Below are positions 16,438 to 25,976 of a stretch of DNA of 64,000 nucleotides, one piece after another. The notes under the pieces are model-generated. The model saw nothing but the letters and a program-made list of their open reading frames with translations, was not told the origin of the DNA and searched no databases. Position 1 is the stretch's first letter; every line of letters starts with the position of its first letter. Source of the DNA: CAUUJV01 sp963545565 (lineage in GTDB: Bacteria; Actinomycetota; Actinomycetes; Actinomycetales; Bifidobacteriaceae). Location of the stretch: the NCBI GenBank assembly GCA_963545565.1, contig CAUUJV010000005.1:1-64000 (forward strand), read 5' to 3'. The position numbers and the translations under genes were made by a program.

Positions 16438-17175
16438 TTGCCTACATATCGCGATGAAGGCGTGGTCCTTCGCACTATTAAGTTAGGTGAAGCAGACCGC
16501 ATCATAACAATTTTGACTAAAAATCATGGGAAGATTCGTGCTGTTGCGCGAGGTGTTCGGCGCACGAAATCTCGCTTTGGGGCGCGTCTCGAACCTTTTA
16601 TGCGTGACGATTTATTGATAGCCGAGGGGCATCGTGATCTTGACACTATTTCACAAGCGGTGTCTATTAGCCCATATGCTCGCGCCATTGCTTCTCGTTA
16701 CGACGCATATATTGCAGCGAATGTGATGGCTGAGACTGCAGATAAGCTTATTACTGAGGATTTTGAGTCGACGAGCCAAGAATACTCGCTGTTGATTTCT
16801 GCACTGGCTTCTCTTGCACGTGGCGAGCATCGTTCTGAATTAATCGAATATTCTTATATACTTCGTGCTATTTCCCTTGCTGGATGGACGCCACGAGTAG
16901 ATGCATGCGTGGTATGTGGCCGTCAGACAGACTTGGAATATTTCTCTGCACAGGCAGGTGGAATCATGTGTTCTACAGACCGTGATTCGCGTTCTCGCCG
17001 TATCTCTCATGAAGCTGCTGTACAGTTAGCAGCTCTAGTTAATGGAACGTGGAATGTGCTTGACGATATTCCGCTTGACTCAGAAGTGGGCGATATTGTT
17101 GAGGAATGGTCACAATATTATATAGAACGTCCTATTCGTTCTATGCGCTTGATAGATTCTAACCATGAGTTTTGA
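16438..17175 (+). CDS. recO: DNA repair protein RecO
   Basis: RecF-pathway mediator that helps load RecA and anneal single strands. The N-terminal OB-fold region reads YRDEGVVLRTIKLGEADRII, and the zinc-site region has CVVCGRQTD and a later CSTD. The start is TTG at 16438, preceded by GGGAGGA with good spacing. Length (245) is typical. The stop overlaps the start of uppS by 11 nt, a recO-uppS pairing common in actinobacteria. Confidence 0.9.
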   Translation: MPTYRDEGVVLRTIKLGEADRIITILTKNHGKIRAVARGVRRTKSRFGARLEPFMRDDLLIAEGHRDLDTISQAVSISPYARAIASRYDAYIAANVMAETADKLITEDFESTSQEYSLLISALASLARGEHRSELIEYSYILRAISLAGWTPRVDACVVCGRQTDLEYFSAQAGGIMCSTDRDSRSRRISHEAAVQLAALVNGTWNVLDDIPLDSEVGDIVEEWSQYYIERPIRSMRLIDSNHEF

Positions 17176-17956
17176 TGCAGTTGATTACACATCTTTAAGT
17201 GCTCCAGCAGCTCCATTCAGCGATCCAAGCCGTATCCCTAATTTTCCTGTAAAAAAGGTTCCTCGTCACGTGGGCGTGATTATGGATGGAAATGGTCGCT
17301 GGGCTCAGCAGCGTGGCTTAATTCGTACGAATGGGCATCAAGCTGCAGAACCCGTTGTTTTTGACACGATTGCAGGAGCCATTGAGGCTGGCGTGCGTTA
17401 CTTAAGTCTCTACACCTTTTCAACTGAGAATTGGAAGCGTTCTCCTCAAGAGGTGCGGTTCCTGATGGGATTTTCCCGTGATATTATTCATCGCCGTGTT
17501 GACCAGATGAATGAGTGGGGAGTGCGCGTTCGTTGGTCTGGCCGCCGCCCAAAACTATGGAAATCTGTGATTGATGAACTCGAAGTCGCAATGGAAAAAA
17601 CGAAGAATAACAAGGTTATTGACGTTGTTTTCTGCATCAATTACGGTGGCCGTGCTGAAATTGCTGATGCTGCTGCCGAGATTGCTCGCCAAGTTGCTGC
17701 AGGCAAGATTAAAGGCGACCGCGTTACTGAAAAAATGTTTGCTGAGCATCTCTACAACCCGGATATTCCAGACTGTGATCTTGTGATCCGTACATCAGGC
17801 GAGCAGCGCACGAGCAACTTTCTCCCTTGGGAAGCAGCCTATGCTGAGCTTGATTTTGTTCCAGAGCTTTTCCCCGACTGCGGGCGTGATGTGCTATGGC
17901 GTTCTATTGAACGCTATGTTAGCCGCGACCGACGCTTTGGTGGTGTAAAGAAATAA
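17165..17956 (+). CDS. uppS: Isoprenyl transferase / undecaprenyl diphosphate synthase
   Basis: Condenses isopentenyl diphosphate into the long-chain polyprenyl carrier lipid used in cell-wall synthesis. The cis-prenyltransferase signature VGVIMDGNGRWAQQRGL contains the catalytic Asp (D41). LSLYTFSTENWKRS and the C-terminal DLVIRTSGEQRTSNFL and WEAAYAELDF blocks are all present. It overlaps recO by 11 nt, so the pair is probably translated together. A strong inverted repeat lies downstream. Confidence 0.92.
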   Translation: MSFDAVDYTSLSAPAAPFSDPSRIPNFPVKKVPRHVGVIMDGNGRWAQQRGLIRTNGHQAAEPVVFDTIAGAIEAGVRYLSLYTFSTENWKRSPQEVRFLMGFSRDIIHRRVDQMNEWGVRVRWSGRRPKLWKSVIDELEVAMEKTKNNKVIDVVFCINYGGRAEIADAAAEIARQVAAGKIKGDRVTEKMFAEHLYNPDIPDCDLVIRTSGEQRTSNFLPWEAAYAELDFVPELFPDCGRDVLWRSIERYVSRDRRFGGVKK

Positions 17957-18034
17957 GTAGAATAAGTACAAAGCCGTGTGCAGGTGTATGAAGTGCTGAT
18001 GCATATAAAGATGTATATAAAAATGTATATAAAA

Positions 18035-18084
18035 ACTCACTACCAAAAAAGCCGAACGAAGTGATCGAATATTTGGTAGTGAGT
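18035..18084. terminator. Bidirectional terminator between uppS and the sucrose genes
   Basis: ACTCACTACCAAA (18035-18047) pairs perfectly over 13 bp with TTTGGTAGTGAGT (18072-18084) across a 24-nt loop. It lies between convergent genes and is flanked by A/T-rich DNA. Just upstream ATGTATATAAA occurs twice. Confidence 0.65.
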
Positions 18085-18193
18085 GAAACATACGTTTTCA
18101 GTATTTCCTATAGCGCTTCTCTACAGGAAACACAAAACTCTTTTTAAGTTATCAGCCCTCAACTCCTGACTTTTGACCCTTGACTCATGGCTC

Positions 18194-19849
18194 TTAATTC
18201 CATATTGAATTTACGGCGTGAGCATGGATATTGCGCACTGTAGCTGTTCCAGATTCGCTGACTACTTCAACAGCACGTTCTCCGGGGCTTGCGAAGCTGA
18301 ATGAGCTAAGGGTTTCGGTCCCGTCACCAACGGTTACTTCGATAGATCCCCGGTCAAGAGCAATGTAGAGTTTTATGCTGCCTGTTGCCAACGATGAAGC
18401 CGGAACCGGAACACTACGATATCCTCGGTCTCCTTGGCTCACGTGGCTGCGGTCAAGCACGATACGGTTGGTTTGTGCATCGAAACCAGCAAAAACATGT
18501 GCACCATCATGTGTTGAGTGTAAAAGTAGCCCAAAACGCTCAGCAGATGATTCATTCACGTCCAAAGTAGCTTCAATGAATGCAGCTGATGGAGTATCTT
18601 CAACAATCACTATTCGTTCGTTGAAGTCCAATACCACATCAGCTCCGTCAGAAAGCGAGTTTGTGAGGAGTGAACCTGAGTCACTGAAATCTACAAGCTC
18701 CTTAACTTCAGCAATAGGAGTAGTGGTAAGAAGCTGCTTATCAGCGGCTACATGTACTTCGCGAGGCAGAGTCAGCTGCCCACACCATGCGTCTGCTTGC
18801 TCAGGATGCGGCCCCACGAATGGACTCATCCAGCCGTACACAATACGGCGGCCATCGGGAGACTTAAAACTTTGTGGAGCGTAATAGTTGTGCCCGCCAT
18901 CCCACAAGTGGAATTCACTTTCAGGCGTGAATACTTCTCCAGGAGTCCAAGAGCCGATTACATACCCGGCGTTATTAGCGTTGAGATTCTCATATCCCTT
19001 GCATTTCAAGCCCATTGCGGAATAACATAGCACCCATGACCCATCAACTTCATAGAAATCTGGGCATTCAAGCATAGAAACATCTGGATTTGGATGCTCA
19101 AAAAGTACACGCTCGAAGGTCCATGTATACAAATCTGGAGAAGTGTACATCCAAATCTGGCCGCGGTCTTCAGCAGAGCGGACTCCAAGCACCATGCGCC
19201 ATGTGTTTCCTTCTCGCCAAACTTTTGGATCGCGGAAGTCCCATTTTGCATCCTCTGGACAGTCAATAATCGTGCCGAGCTTAGTAAAGTTAATGCCGTC
19301 AGTAGAAACTGCCATACACTGCACTTCGTGATTCACGCGCTCCCCATTTTCGAGTAGGCGAGTGCGGTGTCCGGTGTAGAAGATTATGAGTTCATCGTCA
19401 AGTGCTACTGCAGAGCCTGAGAAAACACCTTCTCTGTCTGCTTCAAGCGAAGGAGCAAAGGCAGTTTTTTGGCGAGTCCAGTGAATCATATCAGGGCTAG
19501 TGGCATGCCCCCAATGCATAGTATCCCAAACTGGCCCAAAAGGATTGAGCTGGTAGAACACATGATATTGCCCTTTGAAATAGCACAAACCATTTGGGTC
19601 ATTGATCCACCCAGAAGTGGAGGCAATATGGGATTGTGGATACCAACGATCGATGCGATCAGTGGCATGAGCAGCTATAGAATTATCTGCTTTAGTAAGA
19701 GCTTCTGTTAAAGATTGAAATTCTGTGTTTAGGTCAGGATTAATCGAATTTGCAGCAGCAACGTCACCTATTGTCAGCGACGCAATGCGCGGCGAAGACT
19801 GTGATGAAGATTGTGATGGAGTCTGCGGCGAAGTATGTAGTGTATTCAT
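18194..19849 (-). CDS. GH32 beta-fructofuranosidase / sucrose hydrolase
   Basis: Hydrolyses sucrose or short fructo-oligosaccharides in the cytoplasm. The GH32 nucleophile motif reads WINDPNGLCY, followed by QLNPFG and WGHATSPD. The stabiliser motif is FRDPKVW and the acid/base motif is ECPDF. A C-terminal beta-sandwich follows. There is no signal peptide. The ATG at 19849 is chosen because AGGAGA lies just upstream; an ATG at 19885 that overlaps the permease stop (ATGA) would add 12 residues but lacks such a site. It is the second gene of a permease-hydrolase operon, so imported intact sucrose is its likely substrate. It is often named cscA, sacA or bfrA in relatives. Confidence 0.9.
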   Translation of the reverse strand: MNTLHTSPQTPSQSSSQSSPRIASLTIGDVAAANSINPDLNTEFQSLTEALTKADNSIAAHATDRIDRWYPQSHIASTSGWINDPNGLCYFKGQYHVFYQLNPFGPVWDTMHWGHATSPDMIHWTRQKTAFAPSLEADREGVFSGSAVALDDELIIFYTGHRTRLLENGERVNHEVQCMAVSTDGINFTKLGTIIDCPEDAKWDFRDPKVWREGNTWRMVLGVRSAEDRGQIWMYTSPDLYTWTFERVLFEHPNPDVSMLECPDFYEVDGSWVLCYSAMGLKCKGYENLNANNAGYVIGSWTPGEVFTPESEFHLWDGGHNYYAPQSFKSPDGRRIVYGWMSPFVGPHPEQADAWCGQLTLPREVHVAADKQLLTTTPIAEVKELVDFSDSGSLLTNSLSDGADVVLDFNERIVIVEDTPSAAFIEATLDVNESSAERFGLLLHSTHDGAHVFAGFDAQTNRIVLDRSHVSQGDRGYRSVPVPASSLATGSIKLYIALDRGSIEVTVGDGTETLSSFSFASPGERAVEVVSESGTATVRNIHAHAVNSIWN

Positions 19850-19881
19850 GGTTCTCCTATAACTAGCTTGTTGGTTGGTAC

Positions 19882-21162
19882 TCATTGGTTCGTGTTTGCA
19901 TACACATCAACATTGTCTTTCTTCAAAGCGAAGTAGCCTAATGTCACCGCGCAAGCAATAACGATTGCAATCACTGTGAAAGTTATTTGATAGTTTGTGC
20001 AGTCTCGAAGGAAGCCGAGTGGAGTAGACACAACTGCTTGTCCAATTTGTGCTGAAATCTGGAAAGCAACCATATAGAGAGTTGCGCTAAAACGAGGATT
20101 AAAGTGCAATGTGAAGTAGCCCAGCAATGAAATATTAAATAGTGGAACTTGCGCTGCCTGCAGGAATTTAAAGAAGAAGACAGAAGCTGGATGGGGAAAG
20201 AGCGCACAGCCAAGTGGAATGAGGAATGTTAAAAATACTCCCGTAAGAAGTGTTTTACGAACTCCGAATTTTTTTACAATCACAGGGAATAATGCTGTAA
20301 TAACGCTCTCTCCAAATATCTGTATGGAGTTAAGTATTCCATACGCACGTGTTCCTGTAGAAGCGTCTGAGAAGAGGCTTGCATAGAAACTAGGGAACAT
20401 CTGCTGATCAAACAGGTTATAAAACGGTGTTGCAAGCAGAACAAACAGAATAATAATCCACACTGATTTGCTGCTGAGAAGTTTTATTGTGTTTTTAGCG
20501 GTGACTTGATCTTCATGATGTTTTACTTGATACTCTTGCGTAGTTTCTTTTATCTCAACACGTGAAAGCCGTGGACACACAAAAATATATGCCAGCACCA
20601 TCAAGGCAGAAAAGATGGAAGCCATCCAGAAATTAATTACCGGGTTAATGGAAAGAGTAAAACCACCAACGAGTGCCATCAATGCATAGCTGAATGACCC
20701 ACATGCCCGAGCCAATCCATATGGAAAGTGTGAGAAGCGAGACATGCGCTCGGTAAATGCCTCAACAATTCCGCAGCTTGCTGAAAATCCTGCACAAATC
20801 ACAATCGACGCACAAATCGCACCGAGATAGAAGTTCCATTTCAAAAGTGGCTCATAGGCATAGTTCATCAAAGGGCCAATAAGGCAGCCGAATAGCCCAA
20901 TCAAAATGACTAAACGGCGTTTAAACCCCAAACGGTCTTGAAGTGTGCCGTATACCAACATAAATATGAGGGCGATAACAGCATTGATGGAAAAAATAGT
21001 GCCAACTTGAATGCTTGTGAAGCCAAGCGTGCCTGTGAGCCAAATTTGGAAGAAAGGCCACCAAATTCCCAAGCCGAGGAAGTACATCACCAGAGGAGTA
21101 GAGCAGCGCACTAATGCTTGTGTTCCTGTTACGCGTGGCGAAACACTCGCTGAGTTATGCAT
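19882..21162 (-). CDS. Sugar:H+ symporter of the LacY/CscB (OHS) family, probable sucrose permease
   Basis: A 426-residue polytopic inner-membrane carrier with about 12 hydrophobic segments. The start FLGLGIWWPFFQIWL and the loop GTLQDRLGFKRRL are typical of the oligosaccharide:H+ symporter branch of the major facilitator superfamily. The ATG has GAGGAGAGG upstream. It is transcribed first, from a promoter with a LacI-type operator, and ends at the start of the GH32 gene. The partner enzyme points to sucrose, but other beta-fructosides are possible. Confidence 0.85.
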   Translation of the reverse strand: MHNSASVSPRVTGTQALVRCSTPLVMYFLGLGIWWPFFQIWLTGTLGFTSIQVGTIFSINAVIALIFMLVYGTLQDRLGFKRRLVILIGLFGCLIGPLMNYAYEPLLKWNFYLGAICASIVICAGFSASCGIVEAFTERMSRFSHFPYGLARACGSFSYALMALVGGFTLSINPVINFWMASIFSALMVLAYIFVCPRLSRVEIKETTQEYQVKHHEDQVTAKNTIKLLSSKSVWIIILFVLLATPFYNLFDQQMFPSFYASLFSDASTGTRAYGILNSIQIFGESVITALFPVIVKKFGVRKTLLTGVFLTFLIPLGCALFPHPASVFFFKFLQAAQVPLFNISLLGYFTLHFNPRFSATLYMVAFQISAQIGQAVVSTPLGFLRDCTNYQITFTVIAIVIACAVTLGYFALKKDNVDVYANTNQ

Positions 21163-21197
21163 AACCTCTCCTCAAACTTCGCTGTTGTATCGGCTTG

Positions 21198-21226
21198 ATT
21201 CTATAGAGTTAAACGTTTAATGTCAA
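21198..21226 (-). promoter_or_regulatory. Promoter with LacI-family operator for the sucrose operon
   Basis: On the minus strand TTGACA (21221-21226) and TAGAAT (21198-21203) are 17 bp apart. Between them lies the perfect 12-bp palindrome TTAAACGTTTAA (21209-21220), with the central CG typical of LacI-family operators. A repressor bound there would block RNA polymerase. No LacI-family gene is seen in this window, so the regulator must be encoded elsewhere. Confidence 0.8.
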
Positions 21227-21305
21227 AAATTTTTATTTCACGTGTCGAAATGGTTCGGTAGAGTTCGAGACGATATAGTTCTCTTTTATTTCCAAGGAGC
21301 AGACA

Positions 21306-22733
21306 GTGGCAGAGTCCAAGCTTGATGCCGTTATTTCCCTCGCAAAGCGTAGAGGGTTCGTATTCCCGGCAGGTGAAATTTATGGTGGAACACGTTCCGC
21401 TTGGGATTATGGTCCACTTGGTGTTGCTCTCAAAGACAACATTAAGCAGCAGTGGTGGCGTTCTATGGTGGTCACCCGTGGTGATGTTGTAGGCGTTGAT
21501 ACTTCGGTTATTCTTCCGAGTGAAGTGTGGGTTGCTTCTGGTCACGTTACCGTTTTCAACGATCCTTTAACTGAGTGCCTCAACTGCCATAAGCGTTTCC
21601 GTGCAGATCACTTAGAAGAGCATTTTGAAGCTAAGCATGGTAGGCTTCCGCAGTCTCAGGCTGAAATTCCTTGCCCAGAGTGCGGTACGAAAGGTCAGTG
21701 GACGGAACCGCGCGATTTCAACATGATGCTTCAAACACATCTTGGCCCAGTCGCTGATGAAAACTCTATGCATTATCTTCGTCCAGAAACTGCTCAGGGA
21801 ATTTTTGTTGACTTTGCTCAAGTGATGGGTGCAAGCCGCCAGAAACCTCCATTCGGCATTGCCAATATCGGCAAGAGCTTCCGCAATGAGATCACTCCAG
21901 GAAACTTTATTTTCCGCACTCGTGAATTTGAGCAGATGGAAATGGAGTTCTTCGTTGTTCCTGGAACGGATGAAGAATGGCATCAGTATTGGATTGATGC
22001 ACGCCGTAATTGGTACCTTGATCTTGGCATAAATCCAGACAATATTCGTCTCTATGAGCATCCGAAGGAGAAGCTCTCTCACTACTCCAAGCGCACTGTT
22101 GATATTGAGTATAAGTTTGGTTTCCAGGGCTCTGATTGGGGCGAACTTGAGGGTATTGCAAATCGTACTGATTTTGATTTGTCTGCTCATTCAAAGCACT
22201 CTGGTAAGGATTTGAGCTACTTCGATCAGACTACTGGTGAACGTTATATTCCTTATGTTATCGAGCCAGCTGCTGGTTTGACTCGTTCTTTGATGGCATT
22301 CCTTGTAGATGCTTACGATGAAGATGAAGCTCCTAACACAAAGGGCGGTGTGGATCGCCGTACTGTGCTTCGCCTTGATCCACGCTTAGCGCCTGTGAAG
22401 GCAGCAGTTTTGCCGCTTTCTAAGAAGCCTGACTTGCAAAATATTGCTCAGAACCTGGCTTCTGAGCTTCGTCAAGATGACTGGAACATCGACTATGACG
22501 AGGCCGGTGCAATTGGTCGCCGTTACCGTCGTGAGGACGAGATTGGCACGCCTCTGTGCGTCACTGTTGATTTTGATACCCTTGATGACAACGCTGTGAC
22601 CATTCGCGAGCGTGATACTATGCAGCAGGAGCGAGTTGCTCTTGATAAGGTTGCCAACTATGTACGTGAGCGTGTTGCTAACAAGCACACTGTTATTGCG
22701 CAGTCTCCAGCATCATTTTCTGAGGTTCTCTGA
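21306..22733 (+). CDS. glyS: Glycyl-tRNA synthetase
   Basis: Charges tRNA-Gly. This is the single-chain class II form (475 residues). Seen are the N-terminal RRGFVFPAGEIYGGTRSAWDYGPLG, a Cys-rich insert with CLNCHKRF and CPECG that probably binds zinc, class II motif 2 around SFRNEITPGNFIFRTREF, and motif 3 near AAGLTRSLMAF. The C-terminal anticodon-binding domain starts with APVKAAVLPLSKK. The GTG start has AAGGAGC upstream. It is divergent from the sucrose operon. Confidence 0.95.
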   Translation: MAESKLDAVISLAKRRGFVFPAGEIYGGTRSAWDYGPLGVALKDNIKQQWWRSMVVTRGDVVGVDTSVILPSEVWVASGHVTVFNDPLTECLNCHKRFRADHLEEHFEAKHGRLPQSQAEIPCPECGTKGQWTEPRDFNMMLQTHLGPVADENSMHYLRPETAQGIFVDFAQVMGASRQKPPFGIANIGKSFRNEITPGNFIFRTREFEQMEMEFFVVPGTDEEWHQYWIDARRNWYLDLGINPDNIRLYEHPKEKLSHYSKRTVDIEYKFGFQGSDWGELEGIANRTDFDLSAHSKHSGKDLSYFDQTTGERYIPYVIEPAAGLTRSLMAFLVDAYDEDEAPNTKGGVDRRTVLRLDPRLAPVKAAVLPLSKKPDLQNIAQNLASELRQDDWNIDYDEAGAIGRRYRREDEIGTPLCVTVDFDTLDDNAVTIRERDTMQQERVALDKVANYVRERVANKHTVIAQSPASFSEVL

Positions 22734-22760
22734 GATTTTCTGAGGATTCTGACTAGTTTT

Positions 22761-23924
22761 ATGTCGAACAACAACACCGTTTTACAGCCACTTTCATTGA
22801 GCAATCATGAAGTGGCTACACCTGTTCTCTTATCTCCTATGGCAGGGGTAACGAATTGGCCATTTCGTTTGCTATGCGAGCAGTATGGTCCGGATGGATT
22901 GTACGTAGCGGAGATGATTACTGCTCGTGCGCTTGTGGCTCGCAACCCTAAAGCTTTACGATTGTGCAACTTTGCGCTACAGGAGAAGTATCGCTCTTTG
23001 CAGCTGTATGGAGTTAATCCGTCTGTGACGGGTATGGCTGCAAAAATTGTTGTTGATGGAAAAATGGCAGATCATGTTGATTTAAACTTTGGTTGCCCCG
23101 TCCCAAAAGTCACTCGTCGTGGAGGCGGGTCTGCTCTTCCATGGAAGAACGATTTATTCCGTGAAGTATTGCGAGAGGTCGTCAAAGTTTGTAAGCCTGC
23201 TGGAATTCCGGTAACCGCTAAAATTCGTGTAGGAATTGATGATGATCATACAACCTTCCTTGATGCTGGCAAAATTGCGCAGGATGAAGGATGTGAATTT
23301 GTCACTTTGCATGCTCGCACTACAGCTCAATATTATGGTGGACATTCTGATTGGGAACGTATTGCTGAGCTCACACAAACACTGGATATTCCTGTAATAG
23401 GTAATGGTGATATTTGGGCTGCTGAAGATGCGCTCGCTATGGTGCAAGAAACAGGATGTGCGGGAGTTGCAATCGGCAGAGGTTGCCAAGGTAGACCATG
23501 GATTTTTGGCGATATAAAGAATGCTTTTGCTGGTTCAGATGAGCGAATCAATCCAAACTTGGGTGAGGTGGCATCCATAATCGAAAAGCACGTGGAATAT
23601 CTCACAGCGTTTTACGATGGTGATGAGCAAATGGCAGTTCATGATTTACGTAAGCATATTGCGTGGTATCTGAAAGGTTTCCCGGTTGGGGGATCAACAA
23701 GGGCTGCTTTTATGAAGTGTGAATCTATCGCAGACGTCAAAGAACAACTTGCGCAGTTAGATCCCTCAATTGAATTTCCCGCGGCGATTGCTGATAAGCC
23801 TCGCGGCCGTGTGCGGTATGCCAAAAAAGTACATTTACCTTATGGTTGGCTTGATTCTCAAAAGATGACAGAGGAAGAAAGGCGAGCACTTTTTTCTGGT
23901 GATCCGATAGACGCGTCGTATTAA
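22761..23924 (+). CDS. dus: tRNA-dihydrouridine synthase
   Basis: FMN-dependent enzyme that reduces uridines in tRNA D loops. Motifs are LLSPMAGVTNWPFR, the VDLNFGCPVPKVTRRGGG signature with the catalytic Cys, TLHARTTAQYYGG with the FMN/tRNA site, and IGNGDIW near the phosphate-binding region. A C-terminal helical domain follows. It starts 27 nt after glyS and is probably co-transcribed with it. Which of the Dus specificities it has cannot be judged by eye. Confidence 0.9.
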   Translation: MSNNNTVLQPLSLSNHEVATPVLLSPMAGVTNWPFRLLCEQYGPDGLYVAEMITARALVARNPKALRLCNFALQEKYRSLQLYGVNPSVTGMAAKIVVDGKMADHVDLNFGCPVPKVTRRGGGSALPWKNDLFREVLREVVKVCKPAGIPVTAKIRVGIDDDHTTFLDAGKIAQDEGCEFVTLHARTTAQYYGGHSDWERIAELTQTLDIPVIGNGDIWAAEDALAMVQETGCAGVAIGRGCQGRPWIFGDIKNAFAGSDERINPNLGEVASIIEKHVEYLTAFYDGDEQMAVHDLRKHIAWYLKGFPVGGSTRAAFMKCESIADVKEQLAQLDPSIEFPAAIADKPRGRVRYAKKVHLPYGWLDSQKMTEEERRALFSGDPIDASY

Positions 23925-24147
23925 AGCTACTTTGTGTAGTGCCCGTTTTTGCTTAATTTTCTAGACATATGTCAAGTAAACGACATACTTGTAATTTAGT
24001 ATAAAATTATCAAGAATAAAAAGGAATCTTTTGAATTTTTGTGCAAAGTTATTACTCCAAACAGAAAACAGAGAAAGTTTTACACATTTTCGCCACTTTT
24101 GGGCATGAATTGCGTTAAAGTTGTGAGTAATTGCGAGGAACAGGAGC

Positions 24148-25383
24148 ATGATGACCGATTTTGCCCAGACCGAAGAGTTAGATGACCGCACAATCATTAA
24201 GGTTGTCGGAGTAGGCGGAGCAGGTGGTAACGCCATTAATCGTATGATTTCCGAAGGCTTGACGGACGTCGAGTTTGTTGCCGTTAACACTGATGCGAAA
24301 GACCTTCTGCGCAGTGAAGCAGATGCAAAGATTGCGTTGTCTGATTCCTCTAGCCGTGGTTTAGGTGCAGGTGCAGACCCAGAGAAGGGAGCGAAGGCTG
24401 CGCAAGATCATCAGTCTGACATTGAGCAGGTTGTGAAGGGCGCTGATATGGTCTTCATCACTGCTGGTGAAGGTGGCGGTACAGGCACGGGCGCGAGCCC
24501 TATTGTTGCGCGTGCAGCACGCCAGCAGGGGGCTTTAACTGTAGGCGTAGTAACTCGTCCATTTGGCTTTGAAGGCCCGCGCCGTGCTGCGTCAGCAGAG
24601 AGCGGTATTGAAAATCTTCGCAAAGAAGTAGACGCTCTTATCGTTATTCCAAATGATCGTTTGCTTGACACGGCAGATCGTTCTATTAGTCTTATCGATG
24701 CTTTTAAGAGCGCTGATTCTGCGCTTCTCGCAGGCGTGCGTGGCATCACCGATTTGATGTCTGAAAATTCATATATCCATGTGGATTTCTCTGATGTTAC
24801 TGCAATTTTGAAGGATGCAGGCACGGCACTCTTCGGTATCGGCTCTGCGCGCGGTGAAGATCGCGCTACTCAGGCAGCTGAAATTGCTATCAATTCTCCT
24901 CTTCTTGAATCCAGCATTGATGGAGCACATGGTGTTCTCATTGACGTTGCTGGGCCAACTGATATGGGAATGATGGAAGTTCGGTCGGCAGTTGAACTTG
25001 TAGGTAAAGTTGCTCATCCTGAGGCTCAGATTATCTTTGGCTTAGCTCTTGATGATGCTTATGGTGACGAAGTGCGAGTGACTGTTATTGCAGCTGGTTT
25101 TGACTCAGAAAATGAGGGGAATAACCGCAACGCACGCACAGCTGCGGCTTCTTCAACGGCAGCAGCACCTCTGACTGCTGAGCAGAAGGTGATTCCTTCA
25201 ATTCCTGAAGTCCATTTGGAACAGCAGCCGGTTCAACCAGTTCAGGCGGCTTTTGCTCCTGACACAACCGCGGAGCGCCCAGTCGTTGAGCAGCAACCAG
25301 ATCAGCCGGCAGCTCCAGCGTCCACTGGTATTCCGCAAGCAGATCCTGCATCTGACTTAGATATTCCAGATTTCTTGCGCTAA
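24148..25383 (+). CDS. ftsZ: Cell division protein FtsZ
   Basis: Tubulin-like GTPase that forms the cytokinetic ring. The GTP-binding signature GGGTGTG is at residues 109-115, and VVGVGGAGGNAINRMI lies at the N terminus. The C-terminal linker is rich in Ala, Pro and Gln, and the protein ends in DLDIPDFLR, the short conserved tail that binds SepF/FtsA-type partners. Two ATGs are adjacent (24148, 24151), with AGGAGC upstream. The 223-nt region before it probably holds its own promoter; it includes a TATAAA at about 24000 and the palindrome GACATATGTC. sepF follows at once. Confidence 0.97.
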   Translation: MMTDFAQTEELDDRTIIKVVGVGGAGGNAINRMISEGLTDVEFVAVNTDAKDLLRSEADAKIALSDSSSRGLGAGADPEKGAKAAQDHQSDIEQVVKGADMVFITAGEGGGTGTGASPIVARAARQQGALTVGVVTRPFGFEGPRRAASAESGIENLRKEVDALIVIPNDRLLDTADRSISLIDAFKSADSALLAGVRGITDLMSENSYIHVDFSDVTAILKDAGTALFGIGSARGEDRATQAAEIAINSPLLESSIDGAHGVLIDVAGPTDMGMMEVRSAVELVGKVAHPEAQIIFGLALDDAYGDEVRVTVIAAGFDSENEGNNRNARTAAASSTAAAPLTAEQKVIPSIPEVHLEQQPVQPVQAAFAPDTTAERPVVEQQPDQPAAPASTGIPQADPASDLDIPDFLR

Positions 25384-25439
25384 GCGATTCCAAAGCGATT
25401 AGGTAGTTTCCAGACAGATGGTGTGAAGAAGGAGTTCTT

Positions 25440-25922
25440 GTGGCAGGTATCTTTAAGAATGCAATGTCGTATTTCGGCATGGCAGATGTAGTAGATGACG
25501 ATTCAACAGAACCGACCAATGATGAAGAGTCTACGTTTGATACTGATTACACGGTAACTCCCGAAGCATCATCTGTGTCATCAACATCTTCTACAACGAG
25601 CATCAGCTCAGCGCGGTCTGCCTCTACACCATTTAAATCTTCTCAGATGAACCGCATCACAACGATTCATCCCAAAACATATGAAGAAGCTCAACTCGTT
25701 GGTCGAGCAATTAGAGACGGTATTCCTGTAGTTCTTAACTTGACAGATGTGTCAGAAGCTGTGGCATATCGCATCGTTGACTTCTCCGCTGGAGTTGTTT
25801 TTGGAGTGCGAGGTTCAATTGAGCGTGTAACTCCTCGTGTGTTTTTGCTCAGTCCAGCACAAGTGAATATCAAAGTAGAGGAATCACCTGCACAAGATTC
25901 TGCTGCGGGGCTTTTTGACTAA
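25440..25922 (+). CDS. sepF: Cell division protein SepF
   Basis: Membrane-tethering partner of FtsZ in organisms without FtsA. The N-terminal amphipathic stretch GIFKNAMSYFGMAD would bind membrane. A Ser/Thr-rich linker follows, then the DUF552 core (HPKTYEEAQLVGRAIRDG, VVLNLTDVSEAVAYRIVDF, SAGVVFGVRGSIERV). It starts with GTG at 25440, behind AGAAGGAG. The position between ftsZ and yggT is the standard actinobacterial order. A terminator follows. Confidence 0.93.
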   Translation: MAGIFKNAMSYFGMADVVDDDSTEPTNDEESTFDTDYTVTPEASSVSSTSSTTSISSARSASTPFKSSQMNRITTIHPKTYEEAQLVGRAIRDGIPVVLNLTDVSEAVAYRIVDFSAGVVFGVRGSIERVTPRVFLLSPAQVNIKVEESPAQDSAAGLFD

Positions 25923-25935
25923 TCATTGAGAGCTT

Positions 25936-25962
25936 AAGGGGCGTCATAAGATGCCCTTTTTT
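25936..25962 (+). terminator. Terminator after sepF
   Basis: AAGGG and CCCTT with inner CGTC/GATG pairs form a 9-bp stem with one bulged G and an ATAA loop, followed by TTTTTTG. It lies between sepF and yggT. Confidence 0.75.
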
Positions 25963-25976
25963 GTTAGGGTATATGA

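Noticed and set aside
18001..18034. ATGTATATAAA direct repeats as a possible array or origin
   Set aside because: Only two short A/T-rich copies next to a terminator; no further structure.
23925..24147. Possible small gene in the 223 nt before ftsZ
   Set aside because: The A/T-rich sequence looks like a promoter/leader region; no ribosome binding site plus start plus conserved peptide was found.
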